Shown here piece after piece: positions 9,779 to 19,285 of a stretch of DNA of 64,000 nt (position 1 is its first letter; every line of letters starts with the position of its first letter). Origin of the DNA: Nostoc carneum NIES-2107 (GTDB lineage: Bacteria; Cyanobacteriota; Cyanobacteriia; Cyanobacteriales; Nostocaceae); NCBI GenBank assembly GCA_002368155.1, contig AP018180.1, positions 5,753,430 to 5,817,429 of the forward strand, given 5' to 3'. A model generated the notes under the pieces. That model had not been told where the DNA came from. It saw nothing but the letters and a program-made list of their open reading frames with translations, and did not search any database. A program made the position numbers and the translations under genes.

Positions 9779-10873
9779 CTACCGTGATGCGCGAAAGATT
9801 ACACGCCCTGGTAACTCTTCTTGATTAATTCGTGTGTAAACTCGCAGACAAGCCAAAACTTCGCCAGGATTACCGCCACAATCGAGTTGCAAGTCATCTT
9901 TAGTTAAAGCGCAGATATCGGCGTAAAGCCCGGATAACTGGCGGATTCTGACTTCGTTACCTGCATTAATCGCCTGATCGACAAATTTTTTCAGCATCCG
10001 ACGTGATTCTTGCTGTAGATTACCCCACCAAGAATAGCGATCGCTTGGCGGGACAAACACTAATGAGTGTATGGCTTCATCAATGTCAATCCAAGCACGT
10101 AGAGTTAAGACTGGATCAGCATTTTCTACAGCTTTTTGAGTACGCTGAAAGCGCCCTGTTAATGCTTCAATATATTGAGTTTGCTGTTCTGGCTTAGAGT
10201 TTAAGGAAATAATATCAAAGCTAAATACACTCTTTAAGGCGTGGTGTAAATCTGGGTCAATTTCGATAAATTTTATACAAAGCAGCAAATAGCCAGCTAG
10301 TAAATTTAAATCGCTGGATTCGTTATTGGGAATAATTTCCGAATTTGGCAGTAATTTTTGAGATAAATATAAACCTTGAGCTTGGATAGTACCACTCAAT
10401 CCAGGGTAAATAATTTCGTCTCTGATGAAGGGTAGAGTGTAGAGATTGGCATTATCTTCTACTGCACCAACTTCTTGCGCTAAAGTCAATGCACGTTGTC
10501 GCCAAGCTGTTGCTAAGTCTTCAGGAACTCGTAGCAATTTGCGTTGTATCTCGTTCCATAATTCTGAATCTGTTTGGCTTTGAAGTTGAGAATTTCCTAA
10601 ATATAATTTCAGGTCTTTATCTGTATTAAAAGCTTCCTTCAGGCGACTTAGTTTTAATTCATTATTAGAGTTTAACTCTGGTGATTTTTGAGATTTAATT
10701 TGCAAAATACTATGAATTTCTTGCAGCACCTCGTCACATAATTTAGCCCCTGGATCGCTAGGTAATTCTTTTTGCGCTTGCTTTAAAGATGCTTCGATTC
10801 CGTACAGGCTAAACCGTAATAATTGGGCTATTTGGGAGTTTTCTATTGCCAATAGCTGACGTAGGTGCTGCAT
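9779..10873 (-). CDS. Helical protein of unknown function between Hsp70-like and ZorA-like genes
   Basis: 364 residues from the ATG at 10873, with AGAGGCG about 7 bases upstream. It is not recognised. It is mostly helical, has no membrane segment or signal peptide, and no catalytic motif is visible. The gap to the Hsp70-like stop upstream is 82 bases, so it is probably in the same transcript. By position it could be a partner or co-chaperone of the Hsp70-like ATPase, or the third component that accompanies SrfB/SrfC-like pairs. That is inference from gene order only. Confidence 0.7.
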   Translation of the reverse strand: MQHLRQLLAIENSQIAQLLRFSLYGIEASLKQAQKELPSDPGAKLCDEVLQEIHSILQIKSQKSPELNSNNELKLSRLKEAFNTDKDLKLYLGNSQLQSQTDSELWNEIQRKLLRVPEDLATAWRQRALTLAQEVGAVEDNANLYTLPFIRDEIIYPGLSGTIQAQGLYLSQKLLPNSEIIPNNESSDLNLLAGYLLLCIKFIEIDPDLHHALKSVFSFDIISLNSKPEQQTQYIEALTGRFQRTQKAVENADPVLTLRAWIDIDEAIHSLVFVPPSDRYSWWGNLQQESRRMLKKFVDQAINAGNEVRIRQLSGLYADICALTKDDLQLDCGGNPGEVLACLRVYTRINQEELPGRVIFRASR

Positions 10874-10955
10874 GAATTTCGCCTCTAGTTTTACCTGTTT
10901 TTTCTCTCACTCTCAGACATAAAAAATCTTTGCGTCTCTGCGTGAGTTAACTACC

Positions 10956-13916
10956 CTAATGAATACCGCAAAATGGATCGCGTTCTTTATCAACTTCATT
11001 GGGTTGCAATTCTAGTTCAGCACGGTAAACACATCCTTCTTGTTTGAGACATTTTTGATCGGTTGATGTCCAGTAAGGTACTTCCCCGGCGTGCATTCGT
11101 AAAATCCCGTAATTGTCTATGCTGACACGATATTGGCAAGGGTAATCTGTAGCGAAATCGGGTTTACTTAATGCGCCAATACGTATCCATTTTTTCGTAT
11201 TAGTTTGTGCGTCAGTTTGCACAACATAGAAGGTGTGTTGTCCATTTTTGGGGAAGGGAGGTAAAGGATTACTGATTAATCCGGTTCCTGGTTCTGGTGA
11301 ACCATCGCGCAAATAATGGAATTCTTGTAGAGATTTACTCACATCTTTATCGGCTTCAAATACAAGATGATAAGCATCTGGTTGATCTACTGTTGCTGAC
11401 TCAATTACATTGATAGCAATATCACCATCATTTAAGTCTTTATGAGGTCTTTCTACGGCAATATTCCACTTTAATTTACCATCAGCAAATAAGGCTGAAG
11501 TTCCTGAAGCGGCAGAGATTACAGAATTAACATCAATACCAGAAACATCAATTAAATAATGTGGATTTCCTTGACAAAGTAAGACACTAAATTGTAGGGT
11601 TTGGTCAATTTCAAACTGAACTTTGATTTTCTTTAGGAAGTCTGGTTCTGATAATCCCAGTTTTTCCATCAAAGTTTTGCCATCAAAGCTACCCCACAGG
11701 CGCAAATCCCCATCTTCATAATCTTGACGGTAAATAATATTTGTTAACTGTATACCTTGCCACTCAGTCCGAACTTTAGCGACACTTTCATCAGCGCCTA
11801 GTTGATAAAGTTCTTGTCCCGCTTTAAAGATTGTCAGCAGTTCGTTACTTTGGGTTTTGCGTTTGAAGTTGCAAGGTAAATAATAAAACAGGTTTTTGAC
11901 ATCAATTTCTAGTTGATTTGCACCTTTACGAAGTAATCCTTTTGACTCTTCCGGGTCGAAGCGTAATCTCCGTAATTTCTCGGCGTAGCAAGCACCAGCG
12001 GAGGTAGCTAATTTGGTAAATTCCAACACAAAGGTAATGCGTTCGGGGTTCCAAACGAAATAGGGAGATTTACTAAATTCTTGGTAGATGTGGCGCTGTA
12101 CCAAGTCGAGGTTACAAGTTTTACCCGATAAAATTAACCAATCGACTTTGTGGGAATTCCACGAGTCTACTTTGGTATCTTCTGGACGTAAGCGACTATC
12201 CATCAAGCCTTTAGCAATACCGATCGCTTCTTTAATGGCTGATGATGCGGCGCGATCAAATTGCTGACTATCGATGGTAACGCAGATACTACTGGTATCT
12301 TTTGCTTGGTATTTAATAGCACTTTGAACTAGTAATTCATAAATTTGCTGTTCTGAAAGGCTGAAGGTTTGGATTGAACCGTCTTCTGGTGGCTTTTGTC
12401 CGAGTTTGATTTTGGCAGCTTCCGCATGATCCCACAAGGTATAAAATGTTTGCAGACGTTGGGGTGCTTGTTGCCAACGGGTAGGTAAGACTTTTTCCGC
12501 AGTATCTAAAGCGTCTTTATAAGCAGCGTCACCTTCAGGATTTTCTTTATCCACACATTTTAAAATACTGCCGCTTTTGAATTGTCCATTTTCTAGGAAG
12601 CGTTCATTTAATTCAGAATTAATTAAATCTTCCAGCTTATCGCTGCTTAAATCACCTGTGGAAACTGCGGTTAATAAAAAATCTGCGATCGCCACTTTTA
12701 AAAGTCTGAAGATTCGCAGGGTAATTAACTCGCCACCTAGTTGTAAATGTCCTGATGAACCTAATAGTTTGGGTGTGAGTTTATAGTAGCGTCCCCCTAA
12801 GCCTCGGTCTTCATTATCAGCAAAGAAAGGCGTTTTATCTTCTAAAGTTAATTCAATTAAAGCTAAATCTGTCGTACCGCCACCAATATCTAAAACTAGA
12901 ACATTTTGTGACCATTTGTTTCCTTCCTGGCGACAACGAGTCTTGAAAGATTCAATCCCAATATTGAGATTACCGCCAAATTCTCGCCACAGGAAAAATA
13001 TAGCTACAGAAACCGCTTCATCATAAGCAGTTTGGACATCATCTAATCCTAATTGTTCAACTAATTCCCTAACTTCCTTACGCACAACAGGCGGTGCGAC
13101 GGTGGGATAGGTAACAACTGCGGAGAGAAATCCCCCTTCAGAAAACCTGCGTCTAGCGCGTTGGCGATAGTCTTGGGTTAACTCAATTAAATGTCCCCAA
13201 GCTGCTTGAATTAATTGGTTAACATTGATGGTTTCTTCGTCTTCATCTACAATTACTGGAAAAGAACGATCCTGTCCAAAATAGCGTTTAGGCGAGTGAT
13301 GAAAGCGGCTGATAATTTCTTTTAAAGCACTGCTAGTTCCTTGCGCGATCGCTTTTTTTCTGTTGTCGCTTGCTTCCCTACCCATTTTCAGTTGTAAGGC
13401 TGATAATCGCGAAATTTCTAACTCACTTTTAATTTCGGTACTGCGACGATCAATATCTAGAACAACTGGAATGAGATTTTGCGATTCTAAAGTAGGAACC
13501 CGGAATACTTCATGATATATCTGATAAAGCTTTTTACTAACAGCACGGCGAAAGCGATCGCTTGTACCTAAGCATAGTTCAATTTGGCGAATTGCTTCTA
13601 AAAATCGTTCTCTATTATCACTTTCAAAGACTTCACTTAAGCGGCTAGGTTCAATTTCCAGATTCTTACTAATATCAGCAATAAATTTATCCCAATCGCT
13701 AGCACTGACATCGGGTAAAGCAATTTCCGCCGGAGAATTCAGCCATTGCGCCATGCGATCGCGCAGTCGCATTTCTTGTTCTCTGGGTAATACTTCCGCG
13801 ATGGGTACTTCGATGGGATCGAATAGGGTGACGGTAGAGTTAGATGTGCCAAAATCGACAGCTAACCATCCGGGAAATCTTTTTTGTTGTTCGCTATTTA
13901 GTTGGGAGGAGTTCAT
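10956..13916 (-). CDS. Large Hsp70/actin-fold ATPase, SrfB-like
   Basis: 986 residues, much longer than DnaK (~640). Actin-fold nucleotide motifs are clear: phosphate-1 AVDFGTSNSTVTLFD (19-33), phosphate-2 VLVLDIGGGTTDLALIEL (339-356), and a likely adenosine motif VDWLILSGKTCNL (591-603). A ~180-residue insertion lies between the first two. The last ~300 residues are beta-rich, in the place of a substrate-binding domain but without DnaK-like sequence. Length and pattern resemble the SrfB family annotated as virulence factors. There is no J-protein or GrpE gene nearby. It probably acts as an ATP-driven clamp or sensor for the locus. The ATPase fold is certain; the SrfB link is moderate. Confidence 0.78.
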   Translation of the reverse strand: MNSSQLNSEQQKRFPGWLAVDFGTSNSTVTLFDPIEVPIAEVLPREQEMRLRDRMAQWLNSPAEIALPDVSASDWDKFIADISKNLEIEPSRLSEVFESDNRERFLEAIRQIELCLGTSDRFRRAVSKKLYQIYHEVFRVPTLESQNLIPVVLDIDRRSTEIKSELEISRLSALQLKMGREASDNRKKAIAQGTSSALKEIISRFHHSPKRYFGQDRSFPVIVDEDEETINVNQLIQAAWGHLIELTQDYRQRARRRFSEGGFLSAVVTYPTVAPPVVRKEVRELVEQLGLDDVQTAYDEAVSVAIFFLWREFGGNLNIGIESFKTRCRQEGNKWSQNVLVLDIGGGTTDLALIELTLEDKTPFFADNEDRGLGGRYYKLTPKLLGSSGHLQLGGELITLRIFRLLKVAIADFLLTAVSTGDLSSDKLEDLINSELNERFLENGQFKSGSILKCVDKENPEGDAAYKDALDTAEKVLPTRWQQAPQRLQTFYTLWDHAEAAKIKLGQKPPEDGSIQTFSLSEQQIYELLVQSAIKYQAKDTSSICVTIDSQQFDRAASSAIKEAIGIAKGLMDSRLRPEDTKVDSWNSHKVDWLILSGKTCNLDLVQRHIYQEFSKSPYFVWNPERITFVLEFTKLATSAGACYAEKLRRLRFDPEESKGLLRKGANQLEIDVKNLFYYLPCNFKRKTQSNELLTIFKAGQELYQLGADESVAKVRTEWQGIQLTNIIYRQDYEDGDLRLWGSFDGKTLMEKLGLSEPDFLKKIKVQFEIDQTLQFSVLLCQGNPHYLIDVSGIDVNSVISAASGTSALFADGKLKWNIAVERPHKDLNDGDIAINVIESATVDQPDAYHLVFEADKDVSKSLQEFHYLRDGSPEPGTGLISNPLPPFPKNGQHTFYVVQTDAQTNTKKWIRIGALSKPDFATDYPCQYRVSIDNYGILRMHAGEVPYWTSTDQKCLKQEGCVYRAELELQPNEVDKERDPFCGIH

Positions 13917-14003
13917 AGGATTTGTGGAGGGGATAATTTAAACACAGAGGTGCGTTGAATATCTTCTTCTTATCTCTTTACTTTGCGTCCTTCGCGCCTT
14001 TGT

Positions 14004-14033
14004 GGTTCGTTTAAATATCTCAATAAACGAACC
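14004..14033. repeat. Perfect 10-bp hairpin inside a dispersed repeat between the dynamin-like and Hsp70-like genes
   Basis: GGTTCGTTTA (14004-14013) and TAAACGAACC (14024-14033) form a perfect stem with a 10-base loop. The surrounding 13940-14110 has the AACCACAAAGGCGCGAAGG and CGCGAAGCGTCTCGCAGAG sequences common in cyanobacterial spacers. It could slow or end transcription between the two genes; there is no T-tract. Confidence 0.6.
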
Positions 14034-14113
14034 GCGTTCGCGAAGCGTCTCGCAGAGAAGACACAAAGAACACGAAGGGAGAGAATAAGAAGAAAGAGAA
14101 TTAAGAAGGATAT

Positions 14114-16648
14114 TTACCAATTTTTGGCTGAGACATCAGCGAGAATTTGTAGCCAAGTGGGAATAGATGATTGTGATGGGGTATCGCCAGCAGCAATATG
14201 TCTAAGTAAATTCTCTTTTTTAGAAATATTTTGCAAACTAGGAATAATTTGATCCAAAATTCCTTGTAATTCAGCGTTCACTTTTTGATTCACTTCGCTG
14301 ACATATTGCACAAGATGCAGACTGGCGCTAGCAGTAATTTCATCTCTTAGACGCAACACGAAAAGTTGATGATTGTTTGCTTTAGGCGCACCGTTGCGTT
14401 CAGGGGCCCAATCAAAAATTTGCCCTATATTGTGTTTTTCATCTTGACGCGCTAAGGGAAATATCATTTCCGGTGCAATCGATTTTTCTTGATTATGAAT
14501 CTCAGAAATAATTGCTTCTTGCCATTGATTAGGATCACAGCCTAAAAGTAGTTTATAAAATAGTTCCGCTTCTTCGATCCCAAATTTCGATTCAATATCT
14601 GATTCCATCTCTGGGTTGAGATTTGTTTGCAAAAATTCCCGTTCTTTAGCGACGTAATTTGATAATTTAGTTAGCAAATCTCCAATCGCTTGACTAATGC
14701 GATCGCGCGCAAATTCTTCTACTTCTTGAATCGTCTTGGCAAAGATAGGATAAAAATCGTCGCTTTTGGTGGGAATTGTAATATTAACTCGGTTTCCGCG
14801 CTCAAATAACTTTCCAGCTGCACCTTTAGATTCGGTGAGGGCAATTGTACCATTATTAACTTTGTTGAACAGTAAAGTCCATTGGCTCCAACTGAGGATT
14901 CTAAAAGTTAATTCATCTTTAACGACATCGCTAACAGCAACGCTGCGTCTATCTTTGAGTGGTTCTTTTCCTAAATCTTTTTGGAAGTTTCTATAGCTTT
15001 TATCTAAATTTTCAATTGCTTCCCGTAATTCCAGAAAAGCGGGACTGTCTCCGGTGGGTATACCTTGTTCGTGAATTTCGTGGAGAATATTTTTGAGATT
15101 ATCTTGTTGCTGACGCACAACTTCCGCCGCGCGTTTTGTATCTTCATACAATTGCTTCAGTCCGTGGGTAGCAACGTGTTTTTGAATTAATTCTCGCAGC
15201 TTACTAATACCCCCATCTTGAGCAAAGTAACCCAGTTGTCTGCCAAGATAATTACGCGCATCAGTTGTTAATAAGCGATCGCTTAATCTGCCCCATTTTT
15301 CTTGTAACCTTTTAGAACGGTCTAGATAATCGGGATAATCGAGGTTAGCTAAAAACTCTGGCGAACCTGCTTTGACCGAGGTAGAACGTTTAGCTAAATC
15401 TGCTAGTCCTAACAGTGGTGAAAGTAAAACGATGCGGTCTTTTTGAGTAGTAAAAGCGCTGGCTGCGTCAATAGTTGTTTGTAAAACTTTAAGTTTCTGA
15501 AAAACGCTGCTTTCCTGTAAAGGTTGATAATCGCCGCTATCGTTAATTAATTGATCGAGTTCCCTTTCCCCACCTTCGCTTTCCAGAGGAAGTTGATCGA
15601 AGCGTCCCACACCCACTAGAATCAAATCCTTGAGGTCTTGTCCTGGTCGCTGCTGCTGCATCATGGTAAAGATTTTATTGGCGCGATCGCTTCCTGGCGA
15701 TTTACCATTGAGCAATACGAGAATTGTCTGCACCTCTGCTAATTCTCGCAGGGATAAAAATGTGTCTCGCGTTCCCGAATTAGAAGCACCCAACCCCGGA
15801 AAGTCCAGCAAAATAAATTCTGAAGCACCCGTAACGTCCCAAATTTCCCGTGAGATTTTCACTTCAATATCTACACGGCGAATCAAGGGGAAACTATTCT
15901 GTAATAGCTTTGAGGCTAATCTTTGCGGTGGACTTGGTAATTTAATATGGGCAGGTGGTAAATCATCAAAACTGAGGGTTTGAATCGCCATTGGCTGCTC
16001 AAGTAACTGCAACCCCTCACGGGCAGTGGTAGCATTAATTTGGTAGCATCCACCACACATCGCCTCACCGTAAGAATTATAAGCGCGAATAAATGTGACT
16101 AATTCCCGCAGCAGATAACGCAACTCCAAATTATTGCTACTCTTCCAGGTTTCCTCACACCAACTGAGAATATCTTTTGGTTCCTTCAGCTTCGATAGCA
16201 ACGCAGGTGGAAGTCCAGCAGCAATGGTGCGACGGTTGGCTTCCCCCAACATAAACCGCAGACAATCATGCACACCTTCATCATCCAGGTACTCTACAGT
16301 AAAATTACTTAGCTGGGTAGTCGCAAAGCCTTCCTGAGGGATGATATGTATAGCTGTAACGTTTCCCGTCGTGGGATTTTCACTCACAGGTAAAGCATCA
16401 GCGTAGCCAATTAAACTACCTAGCAGCAAAGTTTTCCCACTGCTAAATTCACCCATCACCCCAATTTTGACAGGTGAGGTAGCCAGTTCTACAGTTTTTT
16501 GAGCAGCTTCCCGCAAGCGAAACAGACTCTCATCAAGACTAGCTGGTACCCAATCTTCTTGCTTGGAGGGATATTCAGGTACAGAGTCTAATTTCTGGAG
16601 GATGAATTCGCCATACTCTTTAAAACGCTCCAGTTGTTCTGTTTCCAT
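14114..16648 (-). CDS. Dynamin-like GTPase, SrfC-like
   Basis: 844 residues. The G1 P-loop is GEFSSGKT (66-73), G3 is DFPGLG (282-287) and G4 is probably GRFDQ (348-352). A long insert (~100-270) separates G1 and G3. Residues ~480-840 are helical and form the stalk-like part; there is no clear membrane helix. Bacterial dynamin-like proteins remodel or tether membranes, and several act in phage defence. It is the first gene of the minus-strand cluster, 197 bases upstream of the Hsp70-like gene. The pairing with a long Hsp70-like ATPase recalls the SrfB/SrfC gene pair. GTPase family confidence is high, exact subfamily moderate. No obvious ribosome site precedes the ATG. Confidence 0.8.
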   Translation of the reverse strand: METEQLERFKEYGEFILQKLDSVPEYPSKQEDWVPASLDESLFRLREAAQKTVELATSPVKIGVMGEFSSGKTLLLGSLIGYADALPVSENPTTGNVTAIHIIPQEGFATTQLSNFTVEYLDDEGVHDCLRFMLGEANRRTIAAGLPPALLSKLKEPKDILSWCEETWKSSNNLELRYLLRELVTFIRAYNSYGEAMCGGCYQINATTAREGLQLLEQPMAIQTLSFDDLPPAHIKLPSPPQRLASKLLQNSFPLIRRVDIEVKISREIWDVTGASEFILLDFPGLGASNSGTRDTFLSLRELAEVQTILVLLNGKSPGSDRANKIFTMMQQQRPGQDLKDLILVGVGRFDQLPLESEGGERELDQLINDSGDYQPLQESSVFQKLKVLQTTIDAASAFTTQKDRIVLLSPLLGLADLAKRSTSVKAGSPEFLANLDYPDYLDRSKRLQEKWGRLSDRLLTTDARNYLGRQLGYFAQDGGISKLRELIQKHVATHGLKQLYEDTKRAAEVVRQQQDNLKNILHEIHEQGIPTGDSPAFLELREAIENLDKSYRNFQKDLGKEPLKDRRSVAVSDVVKDELTFRILSWSQWTLLFNKVNNGTIALTESKGAAGKLFERGNRVNITIPTKSDDFYPIFAKTIQEVEEFARDRISQAIGDLLTKLSNYVAKEREFLQTNLNPEMESDIESKFGIEEAELFYKLLLGCDPNQWQEAIISEIHNQEKSIAPEMIFPLARQDEKHNIGQIFDWAPERNGAPKANNHQLFVLRLRDEITASASLHLVQYVSEVNQKVNAELQGILDQIIPSLQNISKKENLLRHIAAGDTPSQSSIPTWLQILADVSAKNW

Positions 16649-17678
16649 AGAGTATTTTTTGCTCTAAGATAAATTGCTGTGAGTTTTATAACACAAAAAA
16701 TATCACCCTTGCCTAACAGGAATTTAAAATTAAAATTTCACAATTTTTTACCATACATAGTACTTCTAAATACAAAATTTCCTAAGTTCATACCCAATAA
16801 AATTAGCAGTCCTCTGCGTTACTCAGCGATGACTTAGGGTGACTCTGCGGTTAAAAATCTGCCCAATTATGGTAATTACAAAGAATGTTAATTACCCTCT
16901 TGTGTTCCCATTCTTCTTTATAAAGAATTAACAACTATAAAATTATTGATTTTGTATTTTTTGCTAACTATTTATGTTTTGATACATTAAATAATCGATT
17001 TAGACACATCCAGATAATCAAGTGCATCTCTCATATCTGCCCTCAAGAGGCTAAAGGCAGAAAGTTAGATAAGGGTGTAGAGATAAATTTGGCAGTAATG
17101 ATTGGTGAAATTCGCATAGGCGGGCTACGCCTACGCGAATTATCTATTTGTCATTTGGTAATGGGTAATTGGTAATTGGTAATGGGATTTTTTTCCCTTA
17201 TCTCCCTAATCCCCAGTCCCTAATCCCCAATCCCCAATCCCCAGTCCCCAGCACCCATGAGGGGAGAAAACCCTCTAGCCACCAATAAAATTTCGTGTGA
17301 GAATCATTTTCTCGATAATTTTACTGAGTCAAAGATTCTTTTGAACCTGCCTACTGCCATAGATTTCAGATGTAGAATGGCTGATTTTATTTGTAGGCTT
17401 CACGAATCTTTGACAGCTTCTTTACGGAAACTTAACCTAAACTTATTGAAATTTTAACCGAAACCCTGTTTACTGAAGAGTAATTCACTTTTTGCTGCAA
17501 CATTTGAACCCCTCAAACAACCTGGATTTTCAGGACTTGGGGGGATTCTTTATTTACAAGTGCGATCGCTCTCATCCACAATTATAATCACACCTGATTT
17601 ATATTTTTAATTTGCATTTTCCACTGCAATAACCTTCTGCTTTTAAACCCAATCCCCAATCCCCAATCCCCGATCCCC
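16649..17678. other. Long spacer, no recognised gene
   Basis: The promoter of the dynamin-like gene should lie at the left edge. Bases 17111-17139 are an imperfect palindrome (TTCGCATAGGCG/CGCCTACGCGAA), 17150-17185 carries GGTAATT heptads, and 17205-17250 carries CCCCAGT/CCCCAAT heptads; another heptad run lies at 17648-17678. An open frame at 17257-17457 has no ribosome site and I do not accept it. Confidence 0.55.
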
Positions 17679-18668
17679 TCATTCATTCTCAATTGTTAGC
17701 AGAACTTTGAGATAGAGATTTTCAACTCTCCGAGTTTGCGATTCACCCAATGAAGCATAATTGAGCAATCCTGGAGAACCGTTAACTTCAATAATTGTGT
17801 AGTCTACCATTGGCATTGTGATATCACTCGTAATGATATCTACACCTGCCAATCTTAAACCCATATCTTTAGTGATATTAATTGCCAATTTTTTAAAATC
17901 TGGATGAATAATGTCGCTTACATCTACAGCATCTCCGCCACTGGATAAATTTGCATTGTCTAAAAGATAAACAATATTACCTGGGGGAAGCACACTCTCA
18001 AAGGCTAATTTTTGCCTTTTTAATTTTTGAGCAATTCTAAAATCTTCAAAATCGATAATTTTTCTAGAATGTTGATTGAGAATTTCTTGCTTTTGATGCA
18101 AAAGCTCTAAAACAGTAGATTCACCATCACCTACAATAAATAAAGGGATTCGCTGATAGGCAACCATCACTTCTTGATCTAAGACTACAATTCTGTAGTC
18201 ATTGCCAATATGGAAGCGCTCAACAATAAAGCCTGGGGTTATTTGTAATATCTTTTTCGCTACTTGATAGTATTCTCGCTTATTATAAACCTTAGTTACA
18301 AATCTACCTTGGCTGAGATTAAGTGGTTTAACTATTACAGGCATTCCCAAAGATTTAGCATAATTAAAACCATCATCAATATTTCTTAAATTATCAATCT
18401 GCTGGCATAATTTTTCGTTAAAAAAAGTTTTACCTTCAGGAACTCTATAGCCAAAATGATTGAGAAAAAAACTAGAGGAACCTTTATCCTTAGCTAACTC
18501 TGCTGCGCCAAAGCCATTAATGCTGAAATGCGTAGAGCGAAAAACAGTTTTCTTCCCATTTTTAAAAGTAATGTGACCTACATATTTACATTCAGGATCT
18601 ACTAATAATACGGCTCCAATTTGCTCAGCAACTTTTTGAATTATTGTGACAACAAATGGTGTCTTCAT
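17679..18668 (-). CDS. Stand-alone ATP-grasp ligase related to cyanophycin synthetase
   Basis: 329 residues. The ATP-grasp domain covers most of the chain. Recognisable pieces are PVIVKPLNLSQGRFVTKVY, VERFHIGNDYRIVVLDQEV, RIPLFIVGDGESTVLELL, LPPGNIVYLLDNANLSSGGD with VDVSDIIHP after it, GLRLAGVDII and YTIIEVNGSPGLLNYA. These follow the ATP-grasp half of CphA. The CphA N-terminal domain and the Mur-ligase half are absent, so it cannot make cyanophycin as CphA does. It probably forms an amide or peptide bond on an unknown substrate. No partner gene is adjacent. RimK- or GshB-like ligases are the alternative. Confidence 0.8.
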   Translation of the reverse strand: MKTPFVVTIIQKVAEQIGAVLLVDPECKYVGHITFKNGKKTVFRSTHFSINGFGAAELAKDKGSSSFFLNHFGYRVPEGKTFFNEKLCQQIDNLRNIDDGFNYAKSLGMPVIVKPLNLSQGRFVTKVYNKREYYQVAKKILQITPGFIVERFHIGNDYRIVVLDQEVMVAYQRIPLFIVGDGESTVLELLHQKQEILNQHSRKIIDFEDFRIAQKLKRQKLAFESVLPPGNIVYLLDNANLSSGGDAVDVSDIIHPDFKKLAINITKDMGLRLAGVDIITSDITMPMVDYTIIEVNGSPGLLNYASLGESQTRRVENLYLKVLLTIENE

Positions 18669-19215
18669 TTTTATAAATTATGGGTTTAAATTTAATTCTG
18701 TGTTTTGTATGATGCATTACACTTTACCAAGGCACCATGTTTCAATTTATTGAGGTAAATATTTTCTAATTGCAAGTACTTTAGGGGGTCATACCCCACA
18801 GATAAAAATTGCACAATGTGCCCAGTATATATTCAATTGTTCTGTACTGAATTGTCAACCCTGAAATTTAGGTCAAAACTGTCTAGGCTGTAAGCCGAGC
18901 AATAAATCGATTTAGTTAGTGCTAAATCTTAACAAACCTAGTTTAGTTAATCGTTGTGCTGGCAAAATAATTTTTTACCCAAAACTCTCACAGGAAAAAA
19001 AATTATTTTTTTGAATGATACCCGCAATAGAGTAACCTGATAACTAAGTACAACTGCACCTAATTGAGGTAAAAACAGCCAGCTTAGGAAGATATTTAAT
19101 TAAAGCAGTAAAATTTCATACTCAAACTAGCGAATCAGCTGCTTGAACTATCGAGTAACAGGTGTTGACAACACAAAAATAATGTATTACTAAGGGTGCA
19201 TCAATACATTAAAAA
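18669..19215. other. Spacer without a recognised gene
   Basis: It is AT-rich and lies between the divergent ATP-grasp gene and the 78-residue gene, so it must hold both promoters. I saw no strong repeat. Confidence 0.5.
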
Positions 19216-19253
19216 GGCGTTAGTCCATCCCCGCCAAGAGACTTACTAACGCC
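19216..19253 (+). promoter_or_regulatory. Hairpin in the 5' leader of the 78-residue gene
   Basis: GGCGTTAGT (19216-19224) pairs perfectly with ACTAACGCC (19245-19253) around a 20-base interior containing CATCCCCGCC. It lies 32 bases before the ATG of the next gene and upstream of the AAGGAT ribosome site. No T-run follows, so it is more like a leader structure than a terminator. Confidence 0.5.
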
Positions 19254-19285
19254 CTTGACTTAGCTCCCTAAGGATAATTTAGATC

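Noticed and set aside
13983-14252. Open frames on both strands across the dynamin/Hsp70 spacer
   Set aside because: They read the dispersed repeat (RRERIRRKRIKK type) and overlap the dynamin-like gene.
17257-17457. 66-residue open frame in the long spacer
   Set aside because: No ribosome site and no recognisable pattern; it starts in a heptad array.
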